A stretch of 64,000 nucleotides of DNA, taken from assembly GCA_026545225.1 (NCBI GenBank), contig CM048845.1, positions 34,085,001 through 34,149,000 of the forward strand. Direction: 5' to 3'. The translations under genes and the position numbers were made by a program. This document shows, piece after piece, positions 1 through 11,836 of this stretch (its first letter is position 1; every line of letters begins with the position of its first letter). Under the pieces are notes generated by a model that saw only the letters and a list, made by a program, of their open reading frames with translations, had not been told where the DNA came from and did not search any database. Origin of the DNA: Cornus controversa. Lineage: Eukaryota; Streptophyta; Magnoliopsida; Cornales; Cornaceae.

Positions 1-669
1 TATACCTGAAATATATTTTTAGAGAGAGAAAGTATATACAATATAATTAGGGCTATATATATTTAAGAACACACATCCATACTACACGAGTGATATTTAA
101 GATGGTGTTCTACTTCTGATTAGCTACTCAGAGACTGCATCAAATCTATCTGCTAATCAGAACATTGGATTAATGGTTCTTCCTTTGCTTGCTTGTTGAG
201 GAAGAAAGGTGACCAGATTACACTACGAAGGGAACAAAATACTTGCTGAGTATTTTGGTTCTTCCAGCAACCTTTCTGTAAGGATAGTGACGTTAGCCGG
301 AAGTCTGCAGCAGTTGGATATGTTGTCGCAATCATAAGCCTGAGGTGTTCCGCATCAAATCCTTGATAGAGTGAAGAGGGGTGTGAGACTAAAACAGAAT
401 CTGTTGTATTTTGCTTCATTATAGTGAATTGATTTCCTAAGGCATGCCGCCTCCCTCCGTGGTTTTTTTCGCCTTGGGTTTTCACGTATATCTGGTATAT
501 TCTTTTCTTTACTTGCACTTTAAGTTATCTACTTGCTTTTAATTGTTTGGTTAATTAGACTTAAAATTAAATTAATTAAATATTAAGCAAACGAGCAAAT
601 GATCTTATTCACCCCCTCTCTAGGTTCTAAAATACTTTTCACAACCGCTTTTGCACTGCGCAACTCACA
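1..669 (+). repeat. 5' LTR, 3' portion (copy 1)
   Basis: This stretch aligns with 5392-6057 and ends in CAACTCACA immediately before the PBS. Roughly 45 differences over 669 bases were counted by eye, about 93% identity, so this is the oldest of the LTR pairs in the window that could be compared. The U3 part with its palindrome module is outside the window. Confidence 0.88.
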
Positions 670-671
670 AT

Positions 672-682
672 TGGTATCAGAG
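672..682 (+). other. Primer-binding site (initiator tRNA-Met type)
   Basis: TGGTATCAGAG begins two bases after the LTR end. This is the usual plant Copia primer site, complementary to the 3' end of initiator tRNA-Met. Confidence 0.8.
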
Positions 683-760
683 AAGTGTTCTCTAATTTGT
701 GAGTAGTTCCTTGTGAAGTATTTTTAAAATCAAAATTTATTTTTGTTTTCAAAAATTGTC

Positions 761-2035
761 ATGGAATCTAATAAGAAAGAGGGTGAATTGGTTCAACAAT
801 CTCATGTATGTGATGTGTTAAACTATAAGGATGACATAAATTTTTTTGCTATAAAATATAGAATATTCCTTAAGAATAAAGAGAATGAAAATTTTAGAAA
901 AGAAAATTCTTCTAAAAGCAGAAGTAAAAATAATAAGAAAGATATTTTTGTTGCTCTTACTGCTCATGTTGATAATGATACTACTAATGATTCTTTTTCT
1001 AATGTAGGTAAATCTGAAAAATATGCAACATTGAGTGAAGTTGGTTCTGATGATTTGAATGATGAGAAAGCTGATAGAGAACCATGTGAAAGCCAGTTGC
1101 AACAAGTCTTTGATGAATTATTAAAGGCTTACGAGAAGCAGACCAAAAAGCTAAAATTGGTAGAAAAAGAGAAAGAAGCATTGAAGAAAAAGAATGAGCA
1201 GAAGCAACAATTGATTGATGATGAAAAAGCTATCAATCAAAACCTCCAGAATAAAGTGGAATCTGAGGAAGAAAGTTTAAAGAAAAAGAATGAAGATCAA
1301 GTGAAGTTGATTGAAGAAAGTAAAATAGAAATTTTGAATCTTCAAGGCAAAGTCAAGTTTCTCAAAAGCAAGATAAGTCAAGCTATTTCTGCTAAAGATG
1401 TTCTTATTGCTAGAATTAATTTTCTTAAGTCTGAATTGAGAAAATTACAAGAGAAATTAATTGCTTTTACTTCTGGGCAGATTAAGCTTGATAGCATGAT
1501 TAGTGTTGGTAAACTTGTAGGAGATAAAACTGGATTAGGTTTTGTTGGGTCATCATCTAAGGAAAAAACTATTTTTGTTAAACCCAAGAACTTGAATGTG
1601 TCTGAACCCAAACTTAAACCTCAAGTTGAGTTTTTGCATGCTAAAGGTGTGTCTAATGTGCTTTATTGTACTTTTTGTGATAAGAATGGACATAGTCAAC
1701 ACGATTGCTATAAGAAGAGAAGACATTCTAATTCTGATTTTCATATGCATAATTCTTTTACTAGACATTCTAATTCTGATTTTCATATGCATAATTCTTT
1801 TGCTGAGAATAGGATTCATGATAAAAAGGCACATTATTGGAACAAACTCAAAAATTCTCAAGGTAAAAAGAATTCAAATAAAAAGAAGAATATTTTTGTT
1901 TCTCCACAATTCTTTCCTGATAAATTGCATATTAAAACTATCTGGATGAAAAAGGAAGATTTGGAGAAGTTTGTGCCTGTTGATACTATGGGATTTATTC
2001 CTAATAGGTTTTTGGGTGCAAAACCCTGTAACTAG
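761..2035 (+). CDS. Gag-like protein with coiled coil and CCHC knuckle
   Basis: This is the capsid/nucleocapsid-type protein of the element, expected to package its RNA in cytoplasmic particles. The reading frame is open for 424 codons from ATG 761; the homologous copy on the minus strand begins at the same residue. Residues about 110-235 are Lys/Glu/Gln-rich with heptad spacing, a long coiled coil. Near residue 305 there is a CX2CX4HX4C zinc knuckle (CTFCDKNGHSQHDC), followed by a basic, Asn/Lys-rich tail. A 42-base tandem duplication at about 1729-1800 repeats the HSNSDFHMHNSF segment, which the second copy lacks. No pol follows in frame or by frameshift. The exact Copia lineage is uncertain; Gag assignment rests on position, knuckle and coiled coil. 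Confidence 0.75.
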   Translation: MESNKKEGELVQQSHVCDVLNYKDDINFFAIKYRIFLKNKENENFRKENSSKSRSKNNKKDIFVALTAHVDNDTTNDSFSNVGKSEKYATLSEVGSDDLNDEKADREPCESQLQQVFDELLKAYEKQTKKLKLVEKEKEALKKKNEQKQQLIDDEKAINQNLQNKVESEEESLKKKNEDQVKLIEESKIEILNLQGKVKFLKSKISQAISAKDVLIARINFLKSELRKLQEKLIAFTSGQIKLDSMISVGKLVGDKTGLGFVGSSSKEKTIFVKPKNLNVSEPKLKPQVEFLHAKGVSNVLYCTFCDKNGHSQHDCYKKRRHSNSDFHMHNSFTRHSNSDFHMHNSFAENRIHDKKAHYWNKLKNSQGKKNSNKKKNIFVSPQFFPDKLHIKTIWMKKEDLEKFVPVDTMGFIPNRFLGAKPCN

Positions 2036-4863
2036 GTCATTAGGACTTTTGATGGTCATGGACTGAGCTTATGTTCATTATTTGTTTTCCATTGGACCAT
2101 ATTTTTTTTGGTTAGGATAGGTTTTGTTTATTTTTAGTAATAATCGTATGAGATTATGAGAATTATATTTTTCTGAAAAATAATGTGAATTCTTTATATT
2201 TATTTTTAATTTCACTTTGATTTGTGAATGCATAATTGGGACACTTAATTTGTCAATGAATGAAGTACTTGATTTTATGATTTTGACATTAATAACCAAT
2301 GTGCTGTATTTATTTCTTTTTAGAGGTAAATCTTCCGAGTCCATACAATTTGTGCATTAGTCCAACTCTAAGAAAATTGATTGAAAACTAATGTGAAGTT
2401 GACTAGAGTATATTGTATGAGTAGCATTGAAAGCTTAAATGATCAATGAAAAAAAAATGATGAAAAAAAATATATATTTTTATTCAGCATGAAAAGAAAA
2501 AGAAAATAAAAATTTGCTAAATATCTAAGACAAAAGGAAAAGACTACCTTCGGGATGTGTTCGTAACTTCCATTACAATGTAAATCTTCAATGAGATATC
2601 TTTAAAAATTAAAGAGTTATTTTGAGAAAAATAATTGGCTGCCCATAAGCGTGAAAGCCACAGTCTTAAAAATAAAAAAAATGATGAAATTTAATAATTG
2701 ATCATGTGTAGCTATATTTACTTATTATCTAATATGTTTTAAAAGATGAATCAAAGAAATTTGATTAATTTTTGATGAAGTTGGATTGCACTCACACACA
2801 TGGATTTATTAGATGAATTTCTAAAGTTTTATAAATATTTGTGTGTTGGAAGTTGTGTCATGATCATGAATTTGAGAATGAATTTCATGGATAAATTATG
2901 AGTTTTAAAATTCTGCATTTATAAATGTTTGAAATTTTTCAGAAATTTTAGAACTAATGTTATTCTCTGAAAAATGTGCTTTGATTATTCTCATGAGATT
3001 ATTCATGTTTTATTTTTATTCTTTTCTTGAAAAATTCTCAAAAATCCAAAAATATGTTTTTATTTTGGTTCTGTGTTTATTTTTCATAATTTGTTTGCTT
3101 AATTGCTAAATCAAGTTGAGATGAGGTGTATTGGTGAATCAGAGGTCCAAAGTATATTTGTTCATAATTCACAAAGTTGGACCGATCCCATTTATTGAGC
3201 ACCGGTCGCATTTCTGCAGGTTCTGAGAAACACAGAGAAGTTGGACCGGTCCCCGAAAATTAGGACCGGTCGCACTTAGCGGATGCCCAGTTTTATGGAA
3301 TCTACGCACGTGCGGTGATGTTTTAAGTTGCATTCCTCATACATGCGCACACACACTCTCACTCTCACTTACACACAAAAACCCTCTCACACTCAAAACT
3401 CACAAACTCTCATATTTTGCTTCCTCTCTAATTGTCTTGTGATTACTTGTTATATTGGATGTTGGGATTAATACTTTGGAGTTTGGTTTGGGTATTGTTG
3501 AGGTTTGGTGGATATTATGCAAACAAAACTTGTTGACACTTGAGGATTATAACATTGCACACTAGATGTTCGACAAAAAGCCCCAATGAAACTTTTAACT
3601 CTATTTTTCTTCAAATTGCATCAATCTTCAACCTATTTTGTGTTACATATATACATCATTTTGGTTGATATTTGTGTTTTATTTTGAGTTGAATTGGTAG
3701 AAGGGATTGATCTTTAGAGGATTTATGTTGGTTTTGGGGGATTTTACTAATAAAGTTTCATTCAAGCTTGTGTTTTCAAAACTTGCATACCAAGTGTTTG
3801 ACAGAATTCTTTAATAGAGCTTGTGATCTTGTTTATGCTTCCATTTGGTGTAGCTTTAATGGATAGATTCAAGAGCTAGGTTAGTATTTTTAAAAGTGAA
3901 AGGAATGTTGATTTGAAAGACTTTGGTTGAGAGTTCTTATGAGATTGGGATGACATTTTATTTGGATGTTTTATCTTTTACAACCAAAGTATTTGGCATT
4001 ATCATTGAGGTGAATATAATTGTTATGACTCAATTGTTGATGTTTTTGATCTAAACAGGTGATACTATTATGAGAATCTAATGCATCTTTGCTAATGGAC
4101 ATCATTCATTCACCAACATCATTGATGATAACTAATTTTTAGGCTTTGATGTTTTGATGATTTAGACTAGTTCATCTGTTTGCTAGGTTTATGATTTAGA
4201 CTTGGTTATTTTTGGATACTCATGGTGTCTTTGATTAGGTTACATGTTGATCTTATGGATACCATATTTATGTTTGGATCATACTTTTATGGACTTTGAT
4301 ACAAAATTCAATGGATGAAGTTACATGTTCAAGGATATCTTTTCTATAGATGTTGATATCTAATTTTCGAGCTCATGATGATGATGAGGATTAGGTCTTG
4401 ATGATAGACTTAGTTATGTTTTGCTAGACTTTGAGTAGTTAACTCTATTTTGTCTAGGTTTGATGCTTGATCTTGTTATGTTTTGTTTATTCCATCAACT
4501 GATATGTTTTGGATATTTATTTGATCAATGATGATAATTATTGTTGTTTCATTATTATCTTATTCTCTCTATGTGTTTCATGATTTATCTATTTCTATAA
4601 ATCTCTTTGATATTTCTTTGTCAATTTGTTCCAAAAAGGGGGAGATGATATTTTTTTATTAAGCTTTTCACAGGTTATGTTGTTTAAGGAATGTGCAGGT
4701 ACAACAGATTTTATTCTAACCGTCTTGAACACACAAGTGAAGCTTCTGTTGATCAGTTCTTTATTTCTATGTATTTTTGGACAACATTGTAATCTAATTT
4801 TTCTAATGGGTTAGGTTATAATTGTCTAGGTGGTTTTGTCACAAAATTGCTAAAGGGGGAGAT
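2036..4863 (+). other. Non-coding internal region of gag-only element
   Basis: AT-rich sequence without a credible ORF. It is conserved in copy 2 (51155-53639, minus), so it is part of the element and not a later insertion. It holds a palindrome module (3176-3279), then a pyrimidine-rich CTCTCACTCTCACTTACACAC tract near 3355-3375 resembling a plant transcription start region, and ends with the polypurine tract. Confidence 0.7.
3176..3279. repeat. GGACCGGTCC palindrome module, internal copy
   Basis: Two pairs of GGACCGGTCC-like sites are separated by a spacer containing TTTCTGCAGGTT. In each pair the sites are 10-12 bases apart and outer AAGT/ACTT bases extend the dyad. The same module with the same CTGCAG-containing spacer recurs in the LTR of this element. 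Confidence 0.8.
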
Positions 4864-6057
4864 TGTGAGATATAAATTTGTAATTGGCATATTTTGGTGA
4901 TTAAAACTTGATTGATCGAGTTGTAATTTTCGGATTATTCTTTGTATCGATCATCGATAATTTCGAGTTAATATTCAAGTGCATGGATGCAGACAAATCA
5001 GTAAGAACACCATATAGTACACGTAAGTATGGTGAGGACACTTTGCACTGTCTATTTCTAAGCGTATTTTGAAAAACTAGGGTTTTAATGAAAAATTAAG
5101 AGTTTTTCAAAGTAGGACCGGTCCCCAATATTTAGGACCGGTCCAACTTTTCTTGACAGTTTAGTTTCTGCAGGTTTTTACAAAGTCCCACCGGTCCTCA
5201 TTATTTGGCACCGGTCCCACTTAGCCTCTTCCAAATAGGAAATAGATTTGACTGAAATTCTGATTCCTATTGGGTTTGAAACTTCTAGGATAGTTTTATT
5301 TTGATATTTAACTTCTTTTCCAAGTAGAATTAGAACTTCCTTACCTATATATATGTATTCATATTTTTCTCTACAAAATAAGCAAGTAATATATGCCTGA
5401 AACATATTTTTAGAGAGAGAAAGTATATACAATATAATTAGGGCTATATATATTTAAGAACACACATCCATACTACACGAGTGATATTTAAGATGGTGTT
5501 CTACTTCTGATTAGCTACTCAAAGACTGTATCAAATATATCTGCTGATCAGAACATTGGATTAATGGTTCTTCATTTGCTTGCTTGCTGAGGAAGAAAGG
5601 TGACCAGATTGCACTACGAAGGGAACAAAATACTTGCTGAGTATTTTGGTTCTTCCAGCAACCGTTCTGTAAGGATGGTGACGTTAGCAGAAAGTCTGCA
5701 ACAGTTGGACGTGTTGTCGCAATCATAAGCTTGAGGTGTTGCACATCAGATCCTTGACAGAGTGAAGAAGGGTGTGAGACTAAGACAGTCTGTTGTACTT
5801 TGCTTCATCATAGTGAATTGGTTTCCTAAGACATGCTGCCTCCATCCGTGGTTTTTCCCGCCTTGGGTTTTCACGTATATCTGGTGCATTCTTTTCTTTA
5901 CTTGCACTTTAAGTTATCTACTTGCTTTTAATTGTTTAGTTAATTAGACTTAAAATTAAATTAATTTAATATTAAGCAAACGAGCAAGTGATCTTATTCA
6001 CCCCCTCTCTAGGTTCTAAAATGCTTTTCGCAACCGTTTTCGTACCGCATACTTACA
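4864..6057 (+). repeat. 3' LTR (copy 1)
   Basis: The 1194-bp repeat starts TGTGAGATATAAATTTG after the purine tract and ends ACTTACA. It contains the palindrome module at 5108-5221 and a TATA-like CCTATATATATG at 5344-5355, about 125 bases beyond the module. The end of the repeat abuts the Tat gag leader. Confidence 0.9.
5108..5221. repeat. GGACCGGTCC palindrome module, LTR copy
   Basis: Four ACCGGT-centred sites in two pairs flank a spacer with TTTCTGCAGGTT, the same architecture as the internal module. It lies upstream of the LTR TATA-like box, in presumed U3. Confidence 0.8.
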
Positions 6058-6068
6058 AGGTAGAAAGT

Positions 6069-7042
6069 ATGGCCCACGCCATAAGAGGGAAATGTCCTGC
6101 CACAATAGAGGATTTGGTCCAGCAAACCAACCTCCCTTTCTCTACAGGGGTAATGAACTGTCCCCTGCCCCCCAAGTTCAAAATGCCCACAGTGGAAAGC
6201 TTTGACGGGACTAAGGACCCGCTAGATCACCTGGAAACTTACAAGGCCTTGATGCATCTTCAGGCAGTACCTGACGAGATCATGTGCAGATCTTTTCCCA
6301 TTACATTGAAGGGCTCCACTAGGTCCTGGTTCAATAGTTTAAAGCCATCAAATGTCTGTTCCTTCAACGAGCTGAGCCAACTATTTGTTGGCAATTTCAT
6401 TGCTCCCCGGAGACACAGGAAACCCGCTACCTATCTCCTGAATGTAAGGCAAGCTAAAGGAGAATCGTTGTGGGACTATATTAATCGATTTAACAAAGAA
6501 ATGTTACAAGTAGATGACTTGGATGACAAGGTGACTGTTACAGCGTTCATGGGAGGGCTATTACCCTCTAAATTCCTATACTCTGTTTCTAAGCAACCCC
6601 CCTGAAAGTAAGTCTGAATTACTTGTGAAAGCCCATAAATACATGAATGTCCGAATTACTTGTGAAAGCCCAGAAATACATGAATGCCGAGGATGCCCTT
6701 GATGCCTGAAGGGAAAAAGGTGATAGCGACAAAAAGGTGGACAGGAAGAGGGGAGGACAACCGAGCAGAAAGGAACAAAACCCCAAGTACAACAGAGTAT
6801 CACAGGAACAGAATGACAGGACCGTGCGCCGTGAAAGGGGGTTCAGTTTCACCCTGTTGAACGCTCCTATAAGCCAGATCCTCCTCCGCATCCAGGACGA
6901 CCCGGTTGTGTCATGGCCTCCGAAGTTGAGAACTGATCCGGCCAGGAGATCTCGTGATAAGTATTGTAGGTTCTATTGTGATCATGGCCATGATACCAAT
7001 GAATGCATGAATTTGAAAAGGCAGATTGAGAATTTAATTTAA
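6069..7042 (+). pseudogene. Tat gypsy gag pseudogene
   Basis: From ATG 6069 the frame reads a retrotransposon capsid domain (SWFNSL and IAPRRHRKPA motifs) up to a stop at 6603. A C-run at about 6597-6602 and a 37-base tandem duplication at about 6609-6682 shift the frame; reading resumes in another frame through a knuckle-like CRFYCDHGHDTNEC region ending at 7040. This Cys/His cluster followed by LKRQIE is typical of Tat elements. The protein would form the particle core; the copy cannot produce it intact. Only about 12 bases precede the ATG before the inserted LTR. Confidence 0.8.
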
Positions 7043-7173
7043 AGGGGCCAATTGCGGAGGTTTGTGGCCGGCGGGGGGTAGAGAACGTAGAATCAGACAC
7101 ATGATGTAAATGAGGGTACGGCTCGCAAGAACCCTCCAATAGGGGAAATTAGAGTCATCTTAGGAGGAGTCGC

Positions 7174-7193
7174 GGGGGGGGGGGGGGGGGGGG
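7174..7193. repeat. G20 homopolymer
   Basis: Twenty consecutive G residues lie between gag and protease. A run of this length may be replication slippage or a sequence-consensus artefact; it may hide a frame change at the gag-pol junction. Confidence 0.9.
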
Positions 7194-7195
7194 AC

Positions 7196-10100
7196 GGGGA
7201 GTCTAATGCCGCTCGCAAAGCACATGCTAGGAAAGTCAGAAATTTCTTTGAAGTCGGTGAAGTGAGCCAGTCACCCGCCAAGTGCCCTCGGTTGAATGAC
7301 CAGGTCATAACTTTTTCAGAGGATGATGCCAAAAAAGTTCAGCAACCCCACGATGATGCCCTCATCATCACATTGATCATCGCCAACTTCACAATTAGGC
7401 GGGTGTTAATCGACAATGGTAGCTCCGTAGATATCCTCTTTGTAGATGCATTTGATCAGATGAAGATTGGAAGAAACAAACTCAAGACCACTCAGTTGCC
7501 ACTCGTGGGCTTCTCCGGAGAGAAACTCCTTCCCTTGGGCACAATTGACCTCCCGGTTACAGCTGGTTCAAGTCCTAGACAAGTCACCAAGATGGTGACT
7601 TTCTTTGTGGTGGATTGCCCAACCACGTATAATGTCATTCTGGGAAGGGCCACATTGAATGCTATGAGAGCTGTGACCTCCACCTACCACCTCCTCATTC
7701 GGTTCCCCATGGAGCATGGTGTTGGGGAACTGAGAGGAGATCAAGTCACTGCCAGAGAATGTTATGCCACCTCCCTAAGAAAGAGGAAGATGACAAAAAC
7801 CCTAAACATTGAGGGACAGGAGATGGAGGAAAAAGAAGAGGTCCGTCATGCAGAGCTGATGGAAGAATTAATTGTGGTCAACTTGAATGAACAAGGCACG
7901 GGGAAAAAAGTGAGCTTGGGATCGTCACTCTCACCCACCTCTCGGGAGGAGATGGTGCGATTCTTCAGAATGAATGAGGATGTGTTCGCATGGTCCCACG
8001 AGTATATGCCAGGGATCAATCCAACTATTGCCGTACATCGACTGAATATCGGCCCCATTGCCAAGCTAGTGAGACAAAAACGAAGAGTTTTTGCCCCAGA
8101 AAAAAATGCGGAAATTTCCGAGGAGGTAGAGAAGTTATTGAAGGCCAACTTTGTGCGGGAAACCAATTACCCAGACTGGTTGGCAAATGTAGTGCTGGTT
8201 AAAAAATCTAATGGGAAGTGGTGCATGTGTGTCGACTTTACCAACCTAAACAAAGCCTGTCCGAAAGACAGCTTCCCCCTCCCCCGGATTGATATGCTCG
8301 TGGAAGAGACAGCTGGGTACGAACGGCTCAGCTTCATGGATGCCTACTCAGGGTATAATCAAATTTTGATGTGGCCGTCAGACTAGGAAAGGACATCCTT
8401 CATAACAGAAAGGGGATTGTACTGCTACACGGTAATGCCATTCGGCCTAAAGAATGCCGACGCAACCTATCAAAGGCTGGTAAACAGAATGTTCAAGGAG
8501 CAAATTGGCAGAAATATGGAAGTCTATGTCGATGATATGCTTGTCAAAATTCGAGAGGCTGCCAACCACTTGGTTGATTTACAAGAAGCCTTTGATGTCC
8601 TTCGAAAGTACAAAATGAAGCTCAATCCAAGTAAGTGTGCATTTGGAGTATCTTCCGGGAAGTTCTTGGGCTATCTAGTCAGCAAGAGGGGGATAGAGGC
8701 CAACCCATAGAAGGTGCAAGCCATCCTGGATACAAGATCGCCCAAGACTATTAAAGAAGTCCAAAAGCTGACAGGTAAAGTGGCAGCGCTAAGCCAATTG
8801 ATTTCCCACGCTACAAACAGGTGCCTCCCGTTCTTTCAAGTCCTCAAGTGGGCCTTTGAGTGGACTCCAGAATGTGAGCAGGCCTTAAATGAGCTAAAAT
8901 AGTACCTCAGTTCGCCCCCACTTCTGTCATGCGCACGCGTAGGAGAGGAATTGTACTTGTACTTAGCTGTCTCTCTTGTAGCAGTCAGTTCCGCGCTGAT
9001 GCGGGAAGAAGAAGGAGTGCAAAGGCTAGTTTATTATACCAGCAGGGTTCTCTGGGGGGCAGAAGAAAGGTATCCCTCCATAGAAAAACTGGCATTTGCC
9101 TTGGTCACTACGACTAGAAAACTCAGGCCATATTTTCAAGCGCACACCATTGAAGTGCTAATCGATCAACCACTCCGGCAAGTCCTCTTCAAACCCGAAA
9201 CCTCGGGGCGACTGGTGAAGTGGTCCATGGAGCTAGGAAAATTTGACATCCGATACAAGCCAAGGATAGCAGTCAAAGGCCAAGTGCTAGCAGATTTCAT
9301 AGCAGAATTTACATACCCCCGGGAAGATGAACAGGTTCAACAGGAAAAAGTGGAAGATACAGTCCACCAAAAAAGGGAGGACCTAATGGACCCTGGGTGC
9401 ACGTAGCAATTGCTTGTCGATGGGTCATCCAACACACAAGCCAGCGGAGCAGGGATACTAATTAGATCTCCAGCAGGAGAAACATTCAAATACACCCTGC
9501 AATTTGGATTCAAGGCAACAAACAATGAAGCTGAATATGAAGCTTTAATTGTGGGGTTAAAGCTAGATGATATCCTTAAGGTTAGACAACTGAAAGCTCA
9601 TACCGACTCCCAGTTAATTGCCTGGCAAGTCAGTTTGGAATACGAGGCAAAGGGAGCAAGGATGAAATCTTACTTGCAAAGAGTACAAGAACTGGTTACC
9701 CGTTTCTAGAGGTTTTCAATCACGCGGATCCCCCACTGTGAAAACTCCAATGCCGATGCTCTCGCTCGGTTGGCTATGGCACAAGAGGCCGCCCAAAGGG
9801 GGGTGCTTGTAGAGTGCATGGACCACCCGAGTATAACAGTAGCAACATCATGTGAAGTAAACCAAGTCACACAGGGCATGGAATAGGCGGACCCAATAGT
9901 TAAATACATAAGCAATGGTGAATTACCGTCAGATAAAGCAGAAGCACACAGAACTAGGGTCAGGGCATCTAGGTACACCCTGATTGATGGAATCCTCTAC
10001 AAAAGGGGAATTTCCTTACCCTACCTACGATGCGTGTTAACAGAGGAAGCGCAGAGTGTTATGAGGAAAATTCATGAAGGGGAATGTGGAAACCATGCAA

Positions 10101-11122
10101 GAGGCAGGTCCTTGGCTCACAAGGCCATTAGGCAGGGGTACTACTGACCTTCTATGCAGTAGGACGCAATGAACTTTGTCAAGAGGTACGAATAGTGTCA
10201 ACGCTTCGCCAACATCCCGAGACAGCCTTCGGAAGAGCTGACACCAATAATGGCCCTGTGGCCTTTTGCCTAATGGGGAATGGATTTTGTTGGCCCTCTA
10301 CCCATGGGAAAGGGGCAGACGAAATTCGCAATTGTAGCAGTTGACTACTTCACTAAATGGGTGGAGGCTGAGCCCCTAGCTACAATAGGGGAAAGGAATG
10401 TCATCAGTTTCGTGTGAAAATCAATCATATGCAGGTTTGGTGTCCCAAAGGTCATAATTATGGATAACGCAAAGCAGTTTGAGAGCCGACGGTTCCAAGA
10501 TTTTTGCATAGAGCATGGCATAAACCATCGGTACTCCTCACCAGGCCACCCACAGGCCAATGGGCAGGCTGAGGTAACCAACAGAACTATATTTAAAATG
10601 ATTAAGAAACACCTGGATGACTCCAAAGGAGCATGGCCAGAACTGCTGCCAAGCATTTTGTGGGCCTACAGGACCACCGTTAGAGTCCCCACAGGAGAGA
10701 CACCCTACTTCTTAGCTTTCGAAAGTGAGGCAGTTCTGCCTGTCGAAATGGGGACGGTGGCGAGCCATCGTGCCAAGCATTATGATCCAGTTCACAACGA
10801 GAGGGAACTAAGGGCCAGTGTCGGTTTCATTGACGAGAAAAGGGAGCAGGCGCATATACGAATGGCTGTGTATCAACAGGTCATGTCCCGGTATTACAAC
10901 ACTAGAGTTAAGCATAGGAGTTTTCAGCCTAGTGATCTAGTCTTGCGAGAAGTCACTCAAGCCACCAAACCTCACGGCAGTGGAAAGCTGGCCCCTAATT
11001 GGGAGGACTCGAATAAAGTGGTTAGGACTCAAAGACGAGGCACTTACTAGTTGGAAACATTAGAAGGAAGACAGCTGACCCATCCTTGGAACGTCGAGCA
11101 TTTAAGGAAGTTCTATCAGTAA
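7196..11122 (+). pseudogene. Tat gypsy pol pseudogene (PR-RT-RH-aRH-IN)
   Basis: One continuous frame (codons starting at positions of remainder 2 modulo 3) carries all domains with no obvious frameshift. Protease has DNGSS near 7412-7426; RT has MPFGLKNA and YVDD near 8528; RNase H follows (YYTSR, YPSIEKLAFALV); the archaeal-type second RNase H starts at LLVDGSSN about 9410; integrase shows GMDFVGP, a second Asp in IIMDN and the Glu after GHPQANGQA. Twelve in-frame stops interrupt it: 8384, 8708, 8900, 9404, 9707, 9884, 10145, 10160, 10193, 10271, 10415 and 11048. The natural end is TAA 11120. Most stops fit a C-to-T or G-to-A change from Gln, Trp or Arg codons. Confidence 0.88.
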
Positions 11123-11341
11123 GGTTTTTCCCTGACTTATTAATTTTTTGCCCCATTCTTTTTAGGTTTTAGCTTGCATTCACTTTGAGCAAGCATCATT
11201 GTAAAGGTTGGCTGTGCTGCCGGACTTTAAGTATCATTTTAGAGGTTGGCGCTAATGCCCAAGACCTCGAGATAGGATTCCTGTCCAGATCTAGTTTGTC
11301 TCTTGTAAGTTTTTATTATGAAATAAAATGTGTTATTCCCT

Positions 11342-11690
11342 GAATACTGTTGCCGCAAAACCCTACAGGGGAAAACCCTACGGGGACACACCTTTACAGA
11401 GGGCCTTTGAAGAAAAAGGCGGGATTAATAAATTTCAAGAAAAGACAAAACCCTACGGGGACACACCTCTATGGAGGACCTTTGAAAAAAAAGGCGGGGT
11501 TAATAAATTTCGAGAAAAGACAAAACCCTACGTGGGCAAAACCCTATGGGGACACACCTCTACGGAGGGCCTTTGAAGAAAAAGGCGGGGTGAATAAATC
11601 CCGAGAAAAGACAAAACCCTACGGGGGCAGGACCCTACGGGGACACACCTCCATGGAGGGTCTCCTCAAGCAGAATGAATCAAAACTTCA
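11342..11690 (+). repeat. Tandem repeats in Tat 3' region
   Basis: About four imperfect units of 74-91 bases share CCCTACGGGGACACACCT, an AGAGGGCCTTTGAAGAAAAA-like part and GCGGGGTTAATAAATTTCGAG. Some units hold an extra short CCCTA-G block, giving length variation. Such repeats in the 3' region of Tat elements are known and can seed satellites. The 11123-11341 stretch before it and 11691-11836 after it hold no ORF. Confidence 0.85.
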
Positions 11691-11836
11691 AAGAATGTAG
11701 AAGTAACCTCTACACAACAACCCATGTTCAATAAAGAGAAATATACGATCCTTCATTAATTAACAATAGAAAAAGGTACATAGAGCCTCTACAAAGAGGA
11801 ACATTACATAGGTACCAAAAGAAAAAGACTCCAGCT

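Larger units (their letters stand above)
1..6057 (+). mobile_element. gag-only Copia-type LTR element, copy 1 (left end outside window)
   Basis: The element has a partial 5' LTR, a primer-binding site, one gag ORF, about 2.8 kb without an ORF, a purine tract AAAGGGGGAGAT at 4852-4863 and a complete 3' LTR. No protease, integrase, RT or RNase H motif is visible in any frame. The PBS and purine tract are of plant Copia (Sirevirus-like) type. A second copy at 25673-55992 has the same layout, so lack of pol belongs to the family rather than to decay of one copy. It must be moved by proteins from another element. It lies in the 5' part of a Tat gypsy element; the right flank starts AGGTA (6058-6062), the expected target duplication, but the left flank is outside the window. 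Confidence 0.85.

Noticed and set aside
672-682. tRNA-related gene at primer sites
   Set aside because: Short complement of a tRNA 3' end directly after an LTR, the normal primer-binding site.
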